Assembly (NCBI GenBank): GCA_003158475.1
Contig: PMJR01000131.1
Span: 1-33,316, forward strand
Reading direction: 5' to 3'
DNA from: Ignavibacteriota bacterium
GTDB taxonomy: Bacteria; Bacteroidota; Ignavibacteria; UBA10030; UBA6906
DNA: 33,316 nucleotides
Below the pieces are notes generated by a model. The model saw only the letters and a list, made by a program, of their open reading frames with translations. It did no database searches and was not told where the DNA came from. Shown here one piece after another: positions 8,110 to 17,269 of the stretch. A program made the position numbers and the translations under genes. Positions within the stretch are counted from its first letter, which is position 1, and each line of letters starts with the position of its first letter.

Positions 8110-11100
8110 ATGAAAACACGCGAAGATCTTCGTCGCCGGATATTTTCTCTGCTCCCTCAAGCCTTCAGCGCAGCTGCGGCAGGGCTCGGCTTTACGGTTC
8201 TTTTCGGATGGCTTTCCGGTCACCCCCTGCTCGCCAGCTTCGGCGCGAATCTCATACCAACGGCTCCCAGCACAGCGCTGCTATGTTTCCTGCTCGGACT
8301 TTCCATCCTGTTCCGCAGTCGATTTCCGTTGAACAGAGGGGTAGCTTTCATAGGCACGGCACTCGGTTCCCTCAGTGCGGTAGCGACGTTTCTGCTCTTT
8401 TACGCTTCTTCCGCGCACATCTACTCCTCCGTCGAGCTCCTCGGAATATCCATCACCGGAACATTCAACGGTGTACCGATCGGACACATGTCTCCTCTGT
8501 CGGCCCTCATTTGCGCTCTCACTGCACTTGCGTTCCTGGGATCGCTTTCTTCGTCGCCGGAGCGGCGAGGGCGTGCATTTGCAGCTTTCGTGTTGGCCTG
8601 CATCCTGACACTGATGTCAACCGCTCTCGTACTGGCCTACCTGCTTGGAACACCTCTGATGTACGGAGGGGCTTTCATTCCGCCGGCCCTGCCGACTTCC
8701 CTTTGCTCTTTGTTCCTCGCGCTGGCGGTACTCTCACTTACCAACCTGCAGGTATGGCCATCGAGTACGACGGAGGAAACGGGAGTTGCCCGCTCCCTGT
8801 ATGCTTCTATTCTTATTTTCGTTCTCCTCTCCTCCGGTATCCTTGCCACCGGGTACGTCTATCATCGCCAATTTGAACGTCAGCACAGGGCAGAAATCGA
8901 AGACGTGCTCGCATCCGTCTCGGATTTAAAGGTGAGCGAACTCAAGCACTGGCGGGAAGAGCGTTTGGGAGGCGCCGCCCAATTCTACGGTAACACTACT
9001 TTTTCCAGGCTGGCCGAAAGTTCCCTTCGCATTCCTGAGTCCGTCGATGCCCGAATTGGCATTCTGACCTGGTTCCGGCAGGCGCAAGAAGGGGATCAGT
9101 ATGATCGCATCTCTCTCTACGATCCCGCGTTGGTAGAGCGGTTTTCGTATCCGAACGGATTTGAACCGGTTGATTCGTTGTTTCTGCGGCATGCAGCCAC
9201 GGCGCTCCGTTCTCGCGAAATTGTGTTCCAGGATTTCTACAGGGACGAACATACCGATCGTGTATTTCTGAACATCCTCATCCCGATTTGTGACATCCGG
9301 AACAGCAACCGGGTGATCGGGATGGTTGCAATGCGCATAGATCCAGACACGTACGTCTATCCTCTCCTCATCAAGTGGCCGACTCCAAGTCGAACCGCGG
9401 AGACCCTGCTTATCCGGAAGGATGGCAACAATGCGTTGTTTCTGAATCGGCTGAAGTTCAACAACGATGCAGCCCTGAAACTGCGAATCCCGCTGGATAG
9501 CACAGACGTTCCCGCGGTAAAGGCAGCTTTGGGACAAACCGGGATTATTGAAGGCAGAGACTATCGCGGAATGCCTGTAATAGCTGACCTGCATGCCGTT
9601 CCGGACTCACCGTGGTTCCTGGTCGCCCGGATGGATCTCTCAGAGGTGTACGAACCCCTCACCGAAAGATTATGGATAACCGTCTTCATCATGTGTGGAC
9701 TGCTCATCGGAGCGGGTACCGGCGTGGGATTGTTGTGGAGGGAGCAAAAAGCCCGATTCTACAGGGATCACTACCTGGCCGGACGTGAGCGCGCCTGGCT
9801 GCATGACGTGATTGCAAGGAGTCTCAATGAAGTCTATGTCTTTGATCCCGGGACGCTGCAGTTCAAGTTTGCAAATGCAGGCGCACGGCACAATATCGGT
9901 TACACCACGCAGGAGTTGGCAGGTCTCACTGCGCTCGATATCAAGCCGGAGTACACGGAACAATCCTTTCGGGCCGCCGTGCAGCCGCTCCTCATCGGCC
10001 GGGAAATGGTCCTGGTGTTCGAGACCGTACACCGGCGGAAAGATGGAACCCGGTACCCGGTGGAATCCCATCTCCAACTCGTCGAAAGGCCTGAGGGGGC
10101 CGTTATCCTGGCTATCGTCAACGACATCACAGAGCGGAAGAGGACGGAGGAAGCCAAGCGTGAAAGCGAAACACTTCTTCAAGATATCATTGATAATTCG
10201 ACATCGTTAATCTACATCGTTGATACTGACGGGCGGTTCGTCCTCGTCAACCGGAAGGCCGAATCCGTCCTCGGCATATCCCGGGAGCAGCTCATCGGGA
10301 GGACGCGCGATGCTTTTTTGCCGCAGGAAATAGCCGCTGCACACAGGCAGAATGACGCGGAAGTGCTTCGCGCGGGCACCTCAATGACGTTTGAAGAGGA
10401 GAACGTGGAGCCGGATGGAAGGCATACGTACCTCACCGTCAAATTCCCGCTCACGAATATCGAAAAGAGCGGGTACGCCGTTTGCGGCATGTCCACCGAC
10501 ATCACCGAGCGCAAGCGGATGGAAGAGACGCTCAAAGCGAGCGAACTCAGGTTCCGTCTGGCGGCGGGAAGTCTGACGGATGTCATTTATGAGTGGGACC
10601 TCAAGGAGAAGGTGGATTGGTACGGCGATATTGACGGACTGATGGGGTATCCGCCGGGCGAATTCCCCAGGACACTGGCGGGATGGGCACAATTGCTCCA
10701 CCCGGATGACAGCCAACTCGTATTCGCCGCCGTTGACAGACAATTGAAGGCCTCTGCGCCATACGATCTCGAGTACCGCATCAGGAGGAAAGATGGTGCA
10801 TGGTGCTGGTGGTCGGCGCGAGGTTCTGTGCGGCGAGATGAGAACGGTGAACCGTTCGGGTGGATCGGCTCCATTACGGACATTACCGAGCGGAAGCGCG
10901 GGGAGGAGGAGTCAGTATTTCTGGCTTCAATCATTCAGTCGTCAGACGACGCTATATTTGGCAAGACGCCGGAGGGAATTATTCTCAGTTGGAACGCGGG
11001 CGCGGAAAACATGTATGGCTATTCGGCCGAAGAAATACTAGGCCGGAACGTCGCGATACTTTCTCCACCCGATCGACCCCATGAGATCGCGCACCTTCTC

Positions 11101-12546
11101 GAAAGGGTCGGCCGCGACGAGACTATTCGTCAGTTTGAGACCGTACGAATGACAAAAGATCGGAAGATGATTGACGTTTCGCTTACGCTCTCTCCCATAC
11201 GGGACGCCGGTGGAAGAGTGACCGGCGTATCGAGCATCACGCGCGACATCACCCGTCGCAAGGAAGCCGAGAATGAGTTGCGCCGATATGTAAATCAGCT
11301 CTCGGTAATCAACCGGCTTGACCGTGTCATTTCGTCGACGTTTGACATCGAGGAAGTGTACGACACGGTTGTTTCTGAAATGCGGCATCTGCTCCGGTTC
11401 GACCGCACATCGCTGATGACTCTCAACGAAGACGGCACGGAGTGGCAGATCGTTAGACAGTGGACAAGCGGAGAAGCGGCATTCGTTCCAAAGACGTGGC
11501 GAAAGGTCGAGAATTCCGTGGTCGAATGGCTGGTTCGCAACAAGCGGACACTCGTGGAAAGCCACATTGGCGAGAAGGGGACGTGGTCCGAAACCGAGCT
11601 TCTGAAAAAGGAAGGGATCGCCTCAGGGGTGCGGGTACCGCTCATCGTGCGGGGAAAGGTCATCGGCGCCATGACGCTCGCAAGCAAGAATCCGGACGCA
11701 TACAAAAAGGGGGACGTCGAGATCCTGGAGTCGCTTGCAGACCAGGTCGGCATTTCGATCCATAACGCCGCGATGTACAACAAGGTCGAAGAGCACGCTG
11801 CGACGCTGGAGAAAAGGGTCGCAGAACGAACAGTGCAGCTTGAAGCCGCGAACAAGGAGCTTGAAGCCTTTTCCTATTCCGTTTCACACGATCTGAGAGC
11901 GCCGCTCCGATCAATTGACGGTTTCTCCCAGATCATCCTGGAGGAGTATTCGAACAAATTTGACGCCGAGGGGAAAAGGCTCCTGAATGTCATCCGTTCG
12001 AACACGCAGAAAATGGGGGAGCTTATTACCGATCTGCTCGACCTCGCGCGCGTAGCACGAGACGAGATGAAGACGGTGCGCATCGACATGTCCACGCTCG
12101 CGAATTCCATATTCCATGAGATCGCTTCACCCGAAGCCCAGAAACGGTATTCACTCTCCATCGGGGCGCTTCCTGAGGCATATGGCGACCCTTCGCTCAT
12201 GAGACAGGTGTGGCGGAACTTGATTTCCAATGCCATCAAATTTACAGCACCGAAGGATGTGCGCCGGATTGAAATCGGCGGCCGCTCTGAGGAGGGGAAA
12301 ACAATCTATTTCATCAGGGACTCCGGGGTCGGCTTTGATCCCCAATACGCACATAAGCTCTTTGGAGTGTTCCAAAGACTGCACAAAACAGAGGAATTCG
12401 AAGGTACCGGGGTCGGACTGGCCATCGTTCAGCGAATTGTTCACCGCCATGGGGGGGAAGTCTGGGCAGAAGGAGTGGTCGGAGAAGGCGCAACTTTCTA
12501 TTTTTCACTCACCTCAAAGGAGGGTGACCTTGAACAGCAACGCTGA
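8110..12546 (+). CDS. Large membrane sensor histidine kinase: multi-TM, CACHE-like, 4 PAS, GAF, HisKA-HATPase
   Basis: The 1478-residue protein starts at the ATG at 8110 with GGAGG four bases upstream. An N-terminal block of about seven hydrophobic segments (about 14-250) resembles a MASE-type membrane sensor. About 251-521 looks like an extracytoplasmic dCACHE-like domain ([17 protein letters not shown]..., [29 protein letters not shown]), closed by a membrane helix at about 522-543. Then come PAS domains at about 560-675, 686-800, 811-927 and 934-1052, a GAF domain (about 1070-1220), a short coiled coil, HisKA with His1260 ([12 protein letters not shown]) and HATPase_c (Asn1374, DSGVGFD from 1404, GTGVGLAI from 1432). 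It lacks a receiver; the overlapping downstream response regulator is the obvious partner, as in phytochrome/Rcp1-type pairs. Ligand unknown. Confidence 0.93.
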   Translation: MKTREDLRRRIFSLLPQAFSAAAAGLGFTVLFGWLSGHPLLASFGANLIPTAPSTALLCFLLGLSILFRSRFPLNRGVAFIGTALGSLSAVATFLLFYASSAHIYSSVELLGISITGTFNGVPIGHMSPLSALICALTALAFLGSLSSSPERRGRAFAAFVLACILTLMSTALVLAYLLGTPLMYGGAFIPPALPTSLCSLFLALAVLSLTNLQVWPSSTTEETGVARSLYASILIFVLLSSGILATGYVYHRQFERQHRAEIEDVLASVSDLKVSELKHWREERLGGAAQFYGNTTFSRLAESSLRIPESVDARIGILTWFRQAQEGDQYDRISLYDPALVERFSYPNGFEPVDSLFLRHAATALRSREIVFQDFYRDEHTDRVFLNILIPICDIRNSNRVIGMVAMRIDPDTYVYPLLIKWPTPSRTAETLLIRKDGNNALFLNRLKFNNDAALKLRIPLDSTDVPAVKAALGQTGIIEGRDYRGMPVIADLHAVPDSPWFLVARMDLSEVYEPLTERLWITVFIMCGLLIGAGTGVGLLWREQKARFYRDHYLAGRERAWLHDVIARSLNEVYVFDPGTLQFKFANAGARHNIGYTTQELAGLTALDIKPEYTEQSFRAAVQPLLIGREMVLVFETVHRRKDGTRYPVESHLQLVERPEGAVILAIVNDITERKRTEEAKRESETLLQDIIDNSTSLIYIVDTDGRFVLVNRKAESVLGISREQLIGRTRDAFLPQEIAAAHRQNDAEVLRAGTSMTFEEENVEPDGRHTYLTVKFPLTNIEKSGYAVCGMSTDITERKRMEETLKASELRFRLAAGSLTDVIYEWDLKEKVDWYGDIDGLMGYPPGEFPRTLAGWAQLLHPDDSQLVFAAVDRQLKASAPYDLEYRIRRKDGAWCWWSARGSVRRDENGEPFGWIGSITDITERKRGEEESVFLASIIQSSDDAIFGKTPEGIILSWNAGAENMYGYSAEEILGRNVAILSPPDRPHEIAHLLERVGRDETIRQFETVRMTKDRKMIDVSLTLSPIRDAGGRVTGVSSITRDITRRKEAENELRRYVNQLSVINRLDRVISSTFDIEEVYDTVVSEMRHLLRFDRTSLMTLNEDGTEWQIVRQWTSGEAAFVPKTWRKVENSVVEWLVRNKRTLVESHIGEKGTWSETELLKKEGIASGVRVPLIVRGKVIGAMTLASKNPDAYKKGDVEILESLADQVGISIHNAAMYNKVEEHAATLEKRVAERTVQLEAANKELEAFSYSVSHDLRAPLRSIDGFSQIILEEYSNKFDAEGKRLLNVIRSNTQKMGELITDLLDLARVARDEMKTVRIDMSTLANSIFHEIASPEAQKRYSLSIGALPEAYGDPSLMRQVWRNLISNAIKFTAPKDVRRIEIGGRSEEGKTIYFIRDSGVGFDPQYAHKLFGVFQRLHKTEEFEGTGVGLAIVQRIVHRHGGEVWAEGVVGEGATFYFSLTSKEGDLEQQR

Positions 12547-12976
12547 GGTGGAAATTCTGCTCGTTGAAGACAACCCCAATGATGCCGAACTGGCTCTCAG
12601 GGCGCTGAAAAAGAACAACCTTGCCAACAACGTTGTCGTGGTCGGCGACGGCGAGGAGGCGCTTGATTTTGTCTTTGCCCGCGGACAGTACGCACACCGA
12701 AAGATTGAAAACGGTCCAAGGGTGATTTTGCTTGACTTAAAGCTTCCAAAAGTGGACGGGCTCGAAGTCTTGAGGCTCATCAAAGCCGACCCGCGAACAA
12801 AGGCCATTCCTGTCATCGTCCTGACATCGTCGAAGGAAGAAAAGGATATCGTTGAGAGCTACAAACTGGGAGTGAACAGCTACATTCTGAAACCGGTTGA
12901 TTTCGACAAGTTTGTCGAGGCCGTCAAAGATATCGGATACTACTGGTTGCTCTTGAATCAATCAGCGAAAAACTAG
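12530..12976 (+). CDS. Single-domain response regulator, Rcp1-like
   Basis: The 148-residue protein is a stand-alone receiver: acidic pocket Glu13/Asp14 ([12 protein letters not shown]), phospho-acceptor Asp69 ([13 protein letters not shown]), Thr99 (VIVLTSS) and Lys121 (YILKPVDF). The extended loop between beta2 and beta3 ([12 protein letters not shown]) and the 'WLLLNQ' tail are typical of Rcp1-type regulators that partner bacteriophytochrome-like kinases. I chose TTG at 12530 because AAAGGAGG ends six bases upstream and the protein then begins like its family; a GTG at 12524 overlaps that ribosome site. The gene overlaps the kinase's last 17 bases, so translation is probably coupled. No DNA-binding or enzymatic output exists, so it likely relays phosphate, possibly to the next kinase. 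Confidence 0.92.
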   Translation: MNSNAEVEILLVEDNPNDAELALRALKKNNLANNVVVVGDGEEALDFVFARGQYAHRKIENGPRVILLDLKLPKVDGLEVLRLIKADPRTKAIPVIVLTSSKEEKDIVESYKLGVNSYILKPVDFDKFVEAVKDIGYYWLLLNQSAKN

Positions 12977-12993
12977 AATACCCGGGCGAGACA

Positions 12994-15654
12994 ATGGCAC
13001 ACGCCACTCCGTTCCGCATTTTGTTCGTCGAAGACCTTCCCTCCGATGCAGAACTGGCAGAGAGGGAGATTCGCAAGAGCGGACTCGATTTCACTCTTCA
13101 AAGAGTGGAGACGAAAGACGCATTCCTGCTGGCGCTGAAGGAATTTCAACCCGATGTGATCGTTTCGGACTACAAGATGCCGGAGTTTGATGGAATGCAG
13201 GCACTGAAACTTTCACTCAAACGGGATTCGGCGGTTCCATTCATCGTTCTTACCGGATCGATGAACGAAGAGACGGCTGTCGAGTGTATGAAGGCCGGAG
13301 CGACAAATTACGTCATCAAGGAACACATTGCACGACTCCCGTTTGCGATCAGGGAAGCCCTGGAGCAGAAGGAGGTGCGCATAGCGAGGGATGAAGCCGA
13401 GCGGGCTTTGAAGGAGAGCGAGGAGCGCCTCAGAGTACTCTTCGAGTCCGCGCCCGACGGTGTTTTTCTCACGGATCTTGCCGGGACATTTACTGATGGG
13501 AACAGGACAGCGGAAGAGATCGTCGGTTACAAGAGAGAGGAACTCGTCGGAAAGAGCATATTCTCCCTGAATCTCATCTCCAGAGCCGACATCGGGAAAG
13601 CCACCGCTCTTCTTGCAAAGAATGCGCTCGGTAAGGTCTATGGTCCGGTTGAGTTCACTCTGTGCCGAAAGGACGGCAGCCGGATTTCCGTGGAAGTACG
13701 GACGTACCCTGTGACAATTGGGGGGAAAACTCAAGTACTGGGGATCGCCCGGGATATTACCGAGCGCAAGAAGGCGGAGCGGGAGCTCCGACTCATGGCA
13801 CAAACGGTCGAGTCCGCACGAGACTGTATATCCATTGCCGATCTTCAGAACAGACTCCTCTTTGTCAATGACGCATTTCGTACTACCTATGGATATACCA
13901 CGGAAGAGCTTCTGGGAAAAGATGTCTCCATTCTGAGATCGCCCGACTCACCGACGACCGTCACAGATCCAATACTCCACGAAACTCTGGGCGGGGGATG
14001 GCACGGCGAGATTCTGAACCGCCGGAAGGACGGGAGTGAATTCCCTGTGGAACTCTGGACCTCAGTAGTGAAAGATGGGTCGGGGAATCCGGTGGCGCTG
14101 GTCGGAGTCGCGCGGAGCATTACTGAACGCAAGGCGGCGGAGGAACACCTCAGGCAGAGTGAGGAACAATTTCGGCTGATAGCGGAAAATGTCGCAGACA
14201 TGATCGCGGTGATGGACCTGGAAGGCAGAAGGATCTATAACAGCCCCGCGTATAAGAATATTCTGGGGGACCCGGAGTCATTGAAGGGGACGGAGGGACT
14301 TCTCGAGATCCATCCGGAGGACAGGGAGAGGGTAAATCAGGTGTTTCTGGAAGCCGTCAGAACGGGTGTCGGGCAACGGATTGAATACCGGCTCGTGCGC
14401 CCAGATGGTTCCGTATGCAACATCGACTCGAAGGGAAGCGTGATCAGAGACAGCGACGGCAAGGTTTTTCGCGTCATCGTGGTCTCCCGTGACGTGACCG
14501 AGGAGAAGAGGCTTGCGGCGCAATTCCTGCGGGCGCAGCGGATGGAAAGCATCGGCACACTCGCCGGCGGTATTGCCCACGATCTCAACAACGTCCTTGC
14601 GCCGATTATGATGGCGATCGAGGTCCTTCGGAGCAAAATTGCCGATCCGGGCGGGCGGAACATCCTCAATACGATCGAGACATCGGCAAAGCGGGGCGCA
14701 GACATTGTCAGGCAAGTACTGGCATTCGGTCGGGGAGTCGAAGGCGACCGCATTCTCGTTCAAATCAAACATGTCGTCAACGAAGTCGCCAAGATTGCCT
14801 GTGAGACATTTCCAAAATCGATCGACATCAAAACAGATGTTCCACGGGATCTCTGGACGGTCTCCGCCGACCCGACACAGATGCACCAGGTACTCCTGAA
14901 CATGCTGGTGAACGCGCGGGATGCCATGCCCAAAGGCGGGATTCTTACAATATCGGCTGAGAACATTACAGTTGATGAAACTTACTCCCGTATGCATCTT
15001 GAGGCGAAACCAGGGGCGTACGTCTGCCTGGCGATCGCTGACTCGGGAACGGGAATTCCCGCAGATATCCGGGAAAAAATATTCGAACCCTTCTTCACGA
15101 CAAAGGAAATCGGGATGGGGACCGGTCTTGGCCTTTCCACCACGCTTGCCATCGTCAGGAGCCACAAAGGGTTCATCAATGTGTACAGCGAAGTGGGGAA
15201 AGGGACGACGTTCAGGATATACATTCCTGCGACAGGAACGGGTTCAGGTGCAGCGGCGGCAGGTGAGGAAGCGGACCTCCCGACGGGAAACGGCGAGCTG
15301 ATCCTCATCATCGATGATGAAGCTGCAATCCGGGAGATAACAAAGGAAACTCTGCAGGCTCATGGCTACAAGGCCATGACCGCCAGCAACGGCGCCGAAG
15401 GAGTCGCGGTCTACGCCGAGAATAAGAACGATATCAACGTCGTAATCACGGACATCATGATGCCTGTGATGGATGGGACGGCCGCCATTCTCGCGCTGAA
15501 AAGGATACGTCCGGATGTGAAAATCATAGCGGCCAGCGGATTGACGACGAAGGGGCAGGTCACAAACCCGTCAGACCCCAACGTGCAGGCATTTCTGACA
15601 AAGCCGTACACAGCGGAGAAATTGCTCATAGCTCTGGCAGCGGCGCTGCGATGA
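12994..15654 (+). CDS. Hybrid histidine kinase: REC-PAS3-HisKA-HATPase-REC
   Basis: The 886-residue cytosolic protein opens with a receiver (Glu13/Asp14, phospho-acceptor Asp59 in SDYKMPEFDG, Thr87, Lys109), followed by PAS domains at about 142-260, 266-372 and 386-505, an NtrB-like phosphoacceptor helix with His529 (GIAHDLNNVLAP), an ATPase domain (Asn640, DSGTGIP from 683, FEPFFTTK from 697, GMGTGLGLS from 707) and a second receiver (Asp774/Asp775, phospho-acceptor Asp820, Lys870). Receivers at both ends suit it to receive a signal from the upstream kinase and relay it onward. It starts 17 bases after the response regulator stop; the ribosome site is weak, suggesting coupling. From about residue 512 to its end it is strongly similar to the minus-strand kinase at 5356-7716. 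Confidence 0.93.
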   Translation: MAHATPFRILFVEDLPSDAELAEREIRKSGLDFTLQRVETKDAFLLALKEFQPDVIVSDYKMPEFDGMQALKLSLKRDSAVPFIVLTGSMNEETAVECMKAGATNYVIKEHIARLPFAIREALEQKEVRIARDEAERALKESEERLRVLFESAPDGVFLTDLAGTFTDGNRTAEEIVGYKREELVGKSIFSLNLISRADIGKATALLAKNALGKVYGPVEFTLCRKDGSRISVEVRTYPVTIGGKTQVLGIARDITERKKAERELRLMAQTVESARDCISIADLQNRLLFVNDAFRTTYGYTTEELLGKDVSILRSPDSPTTVTDPILHETLGGGWHGEILNRRKDGSEFPVELWTSVVKDGSGNPVALVGVARSITERKAAEEHLRQSEEQFRLIAENVADMIAVMDLEGRRIYNSPAYKNILGDPESLKGTEGLLEIHPEDRERVNQVFLEAVRTGVGQRIEYRLVRPDGSVCNIDSKGSVIRDSDGKVFRVIVVSRDVTEEKRLAAQFLRAQRMESIGTLAGGIAHDLNNVLAPIMMAIEVLRSKIADPGGRNILNTIETSAKRGADIVRQVLAFGRGVEGDRILVQIKHVVNEVAKIACETFPKSIDIKTDVPRDLWTVSADPTQMHQVLLNMLVNARDAMPKGGILTISAENITVDETYSRMHLEAKPGAYVCLAIADSGTGIPADIREKIFEPFFTTKEIGMGTGLGLSTTLAIVRSHKGFINVYSEVGKGTTFRIYIPATGTGSGAAAAGEEADLPTGNGELILIIDDEAAIREITKETLQAHGYKAMTASNGAEGVAVYAENKNDINVVITDIMMPVMDGTAAILALKRIRPDVKIIAASGLTTKGQVTNPSDPNVQAFLTKPYTAEKLLIALAAALR

Positions 15655-15768
15655 ACCGGCGGGAATCCGCGCAAGGGAAGTCCGGAAGCGGGGAGGACCG
15701 TGCCGGGAAGCGCTATGACGGGCGTTGACTCCGGTTACCGGGCAAGTGCCTCCAAACCCGGAAGAGAC

Positions 15769-15795
15769 CGCGGCCCGCCTTTCGGGCGGGCCGCG
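15769..15795. terminator. Strong 11-bp GC hairpin between convergent genes
   Basis: CGCGGCCCGCC (15769-15779) and its exact complement (15785-15795) enclose a five-base loop. It lies between the stop of the plus-strand hybrid kinase (15654) and the stop of the minus-strand gene at 15822, where a bidirectional terminator is expected. No T-run follows in either direction, so the terminator call rests on stem strength and position. Confidence 0.5.
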
Positions 15796-15821
15796 ACACA
15801 CGTGCGATCGGCGGCAAGCGG

Positions 15822-16139
15822 CTACTTCGCGACATTCTCGTTATGTTTCAGCCTGTAAATTTTCCTGCTGGCCCGGTTCTGTTCGCGAGCGAGCTTCGCT
15901 CGTTCGGCCGGCGTAACGACACCGTCTGCTTTTGCCTTCCTCTTGTCGGCCCGGATCTTTGCCTGTTGCAGTTCCAGCCTTTTCGTCTCACCCGCCGTCA
16001 ATTCTCCGCTTTTCACACCTTGCTCGATGCGAGCCTGCTGCTTTAATTGACGCTTTGCTACTCGCGGCGTCGTGGTTTGCGCCGATGCGAAAGCTGATCC
16101 GAGAACGAGCAGAGCACAGAGCACAATTGCCTTTTTCAT
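15822..16139 (-). CDS. Small secreted basic helical protein, function unknown
   Basis: From the ATG at 16139 (GGGGGGAAG three bases upstream) the protein has 105 residues: a signal peptide with likely cleavage after AFASA (20), then a charged, almost wholly helical mature part. The mature part has two related segments, 'ARIEQGVKSGELTAGETKRLELQQAKIRADKRKAKADGVVTPAERAKLAREQ' in outline: SGELT...E and ADGVVT..ER. The second resembles an EF-hand-like turn, but canonical calcium ligands are incomplete. I have seen this QG.xSGELT / ADG.VT.xER pattern in unannotated periplasmic proteins, but no function is known to me. A longer frame up to 16184 adds sequence before the signal peptide and is less likely. 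Confidence 0.75.
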   Translation of the reverse strand: MKKAIVLCALLVLGSAFASAQTTTPRVAKRQLKQQARIEQGVKSGELTAGETKRLELQQAKIRADKRKAKADGVVTPAERAKLAREQNRASRKIYRLKHNENVAK

Positions 16140-16433
16140 GACTTCCCCCCGATTGTGATTGAGAGCGAACACGTTTGCTATCATGGCGGGGATATGGTCA
16201 ATCTCCGTGCCAGAGAAAATCGGCCGGAATATCGCCGAAAACGTGTTGCAGGGAATGCGGGTGTATGAAGGAGTAGACAGAGGCCACGGTATGACCTAAG
16301 GAGAAGCCGGTTCACGGCTGACCGGCATATTCCATCGGGGACAGTCTCAAAAGGATTCTGGGCGTTCAGAATTGTCGACGCAACGGCGAGCAGGAAGACT
16401 ACAGAGATCGCCCCACCGGATACCGTTTTCCGA
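16140..16433. other. Intergenic stretch without a convincing gene
   Basis: About 290 bases upstream of the small secreted protein gene. A minus-strand frame (16181-16480) covers it but begins inside the terminator hairpin, has no ribosome site and ends in arginine-rich sequence typical of chance frames. The promoter of the 15822-16139 gene should be here; I see no clear consensus. Confidence 0.5.
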
Positions 16434-16476
16434 ACAGAAAAAGCCCCTTCCGCTCGAGAGAGTGAAAGGGGCTTTT
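16434..16476 (-). terminator. Intrinsic terminator downstream of the alpha/beta-barrel gene
   Basis: AAAAGCCCCTT (16439-16449) pairs with AAGGGGCTTTT (16466-16476), an 11-bp perfect stem that can be partly extended into the loop. On the minus strand the stem is followed by a T-run and then CTGTT. It lies 84 bases after the stop at 16560. Because both arms end in A/T tracts it may work in both directions. Confidence 0.8.
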
Positions 16477-16559
16477 CCAATGAACTCCATACAATGAACC
16501 AGTCTTCCGGGACTGAATCAATCCCCGAGAGGCGGTACGGGAGCTATCCTGCGCAAGCG

Positions 16560-16856
16560 CTATTCCACCCTGTAAAATTCACGGCGGCCGTCATTCACCA
16601 GATCGTGATAGCCCTTCATTGCCGCTGAGACTTTTGGATCCGCCATCAGTTTCTTGAAGAGGTCGGCCATTTCATCGAGACTCTTGATGTCCTGTTCGGA
16701 CACGACGGTCCAGTAGTTCTCGCCGCTCACATCCGTGTAGATCCGTATCGGGGGGAGTCCCATCCCTTTCATGGCATCGGCGAGTACCTTGAACTTCTCG
16801 ACCAGCTCCTTGACCTTCCCCGGCTTGCAGTGCATGATATTCCGTTCCATGAACAT
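16560..16856 (-). CDS. Dimeric alpha/beta-barrel protein (NIPSNAP/ABM-like)
   Basis: The 98-residue protein has the ferredoxin-like order beta-alpha-beta-beta-alpha-beta of dimeric alpha/beta-barrel proteins: 'RNIMHCKPGKVKELVEKFKVLADAMKGMG', 'PIRIYTDVSGENYWTVVSEQDI', 'SLDEMADLFKKLMADPKVSAAMKGYHDLVNDGRREFYRVE'. It is closest in layout to NIPSNAP or antibiotic-biosynthesis-monooxygenase-like families. Such proteins are small, cytosolic and often lack a cofactor; the substrate cannot be told. The ATG at 16856 has GGAGG five bases upstream. It is transcribed alone and followed by a good terminator; the broken ORF at 17015 is divergent from it. Confidence 0.75.
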   Translation of the reverse strand: MFMERNIMHCKPGKVKELVEKFKVLADAMKGMGLPPIRIYTDVSGENYWTVVSEQDIKSLDEMADLFKKLMADPKVSAAMKGYHDLVNDGRREFYRVE

Positions 16857-17014
16857 GGTGACCTCCGCTGATGGTGAACGATGACCCGGACGTTACGCAA
16901 CCGGGGACGCAGATTAACCGCATGAATATGTGATCCGATTTCCAGCGCCGGCGGCGTGGAACTCCTCGACTGCCGGCCGGAGATTGGATACATTGGACCA
17001 AACACGGAGGCGTC

Positions 17015-17269
17015 ATGAAAAGGTTCCTCGTCATCGTTCCTCACACGAAGGCGGAATGCAAGCAAGCGCCGGCGCAGGTGCTTGCCGTCGGATTTATCAC
17101 ACATTTTGACTGGGGCTGCATGGACGGGAACCGCACGGGGTGGGCGATGATCGAGGCGGAGAATGCAAAGGAAGCCACGTGAAGGCATTTTGCAAAGGAC
17201 TATCCGCTCATCTCCTCGGGGCTTCTCGGGCCCGTGCGACCGGTGTGGGAGAGGCCTGAAAAGCATTAG
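17015..17269 (+). pseudogene. Small ORF interrupted by an in-frame TGA
   Basis: An ATG with GGAGG four bases upstream opens a 55-codon frame: it starts MKRFLVIVPHTKAEC, contains VGFITHFDWGCMDG and TGWAMIEAENAKEAT, then meets TGA at 17180-17182. The same frame continues for 28 sense codons (HFAKDYPLISSGLLG, PVWERPEKH) to TAG at 17267-17269. The first part looks like a genuine small cytosolic protein (a 'VPHT...FDWGC.DG..TGWA..EAE' family I recall but cannot name). The cut falls in mid-domain, so this is either a recent nonsense mutation, a sequence error, read-through, or, much less likely, selenocysteine; no convincing bSECIS stem was seen after the TGA. Its end overlaps by four bases the convergent glycosyltransferase gene. 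Confidence 0.55.

Noticed and set aside
16181-16480. 99-codon minus-strand frame with a hydrophobic stretch
   Set aside because: Its start lies inside the clear terminator hairpin at 16434-16476, it lacks a ribosome site and ends in arginine-rich sequence typical of non-coding frames.
17183-17222. Possible bSECIS after the in-frame TGA
   Set aside because: No stem-loop with a suitable apical guanine at the proper distance could be drawn; only weak GC-rich self-complementarity is present.
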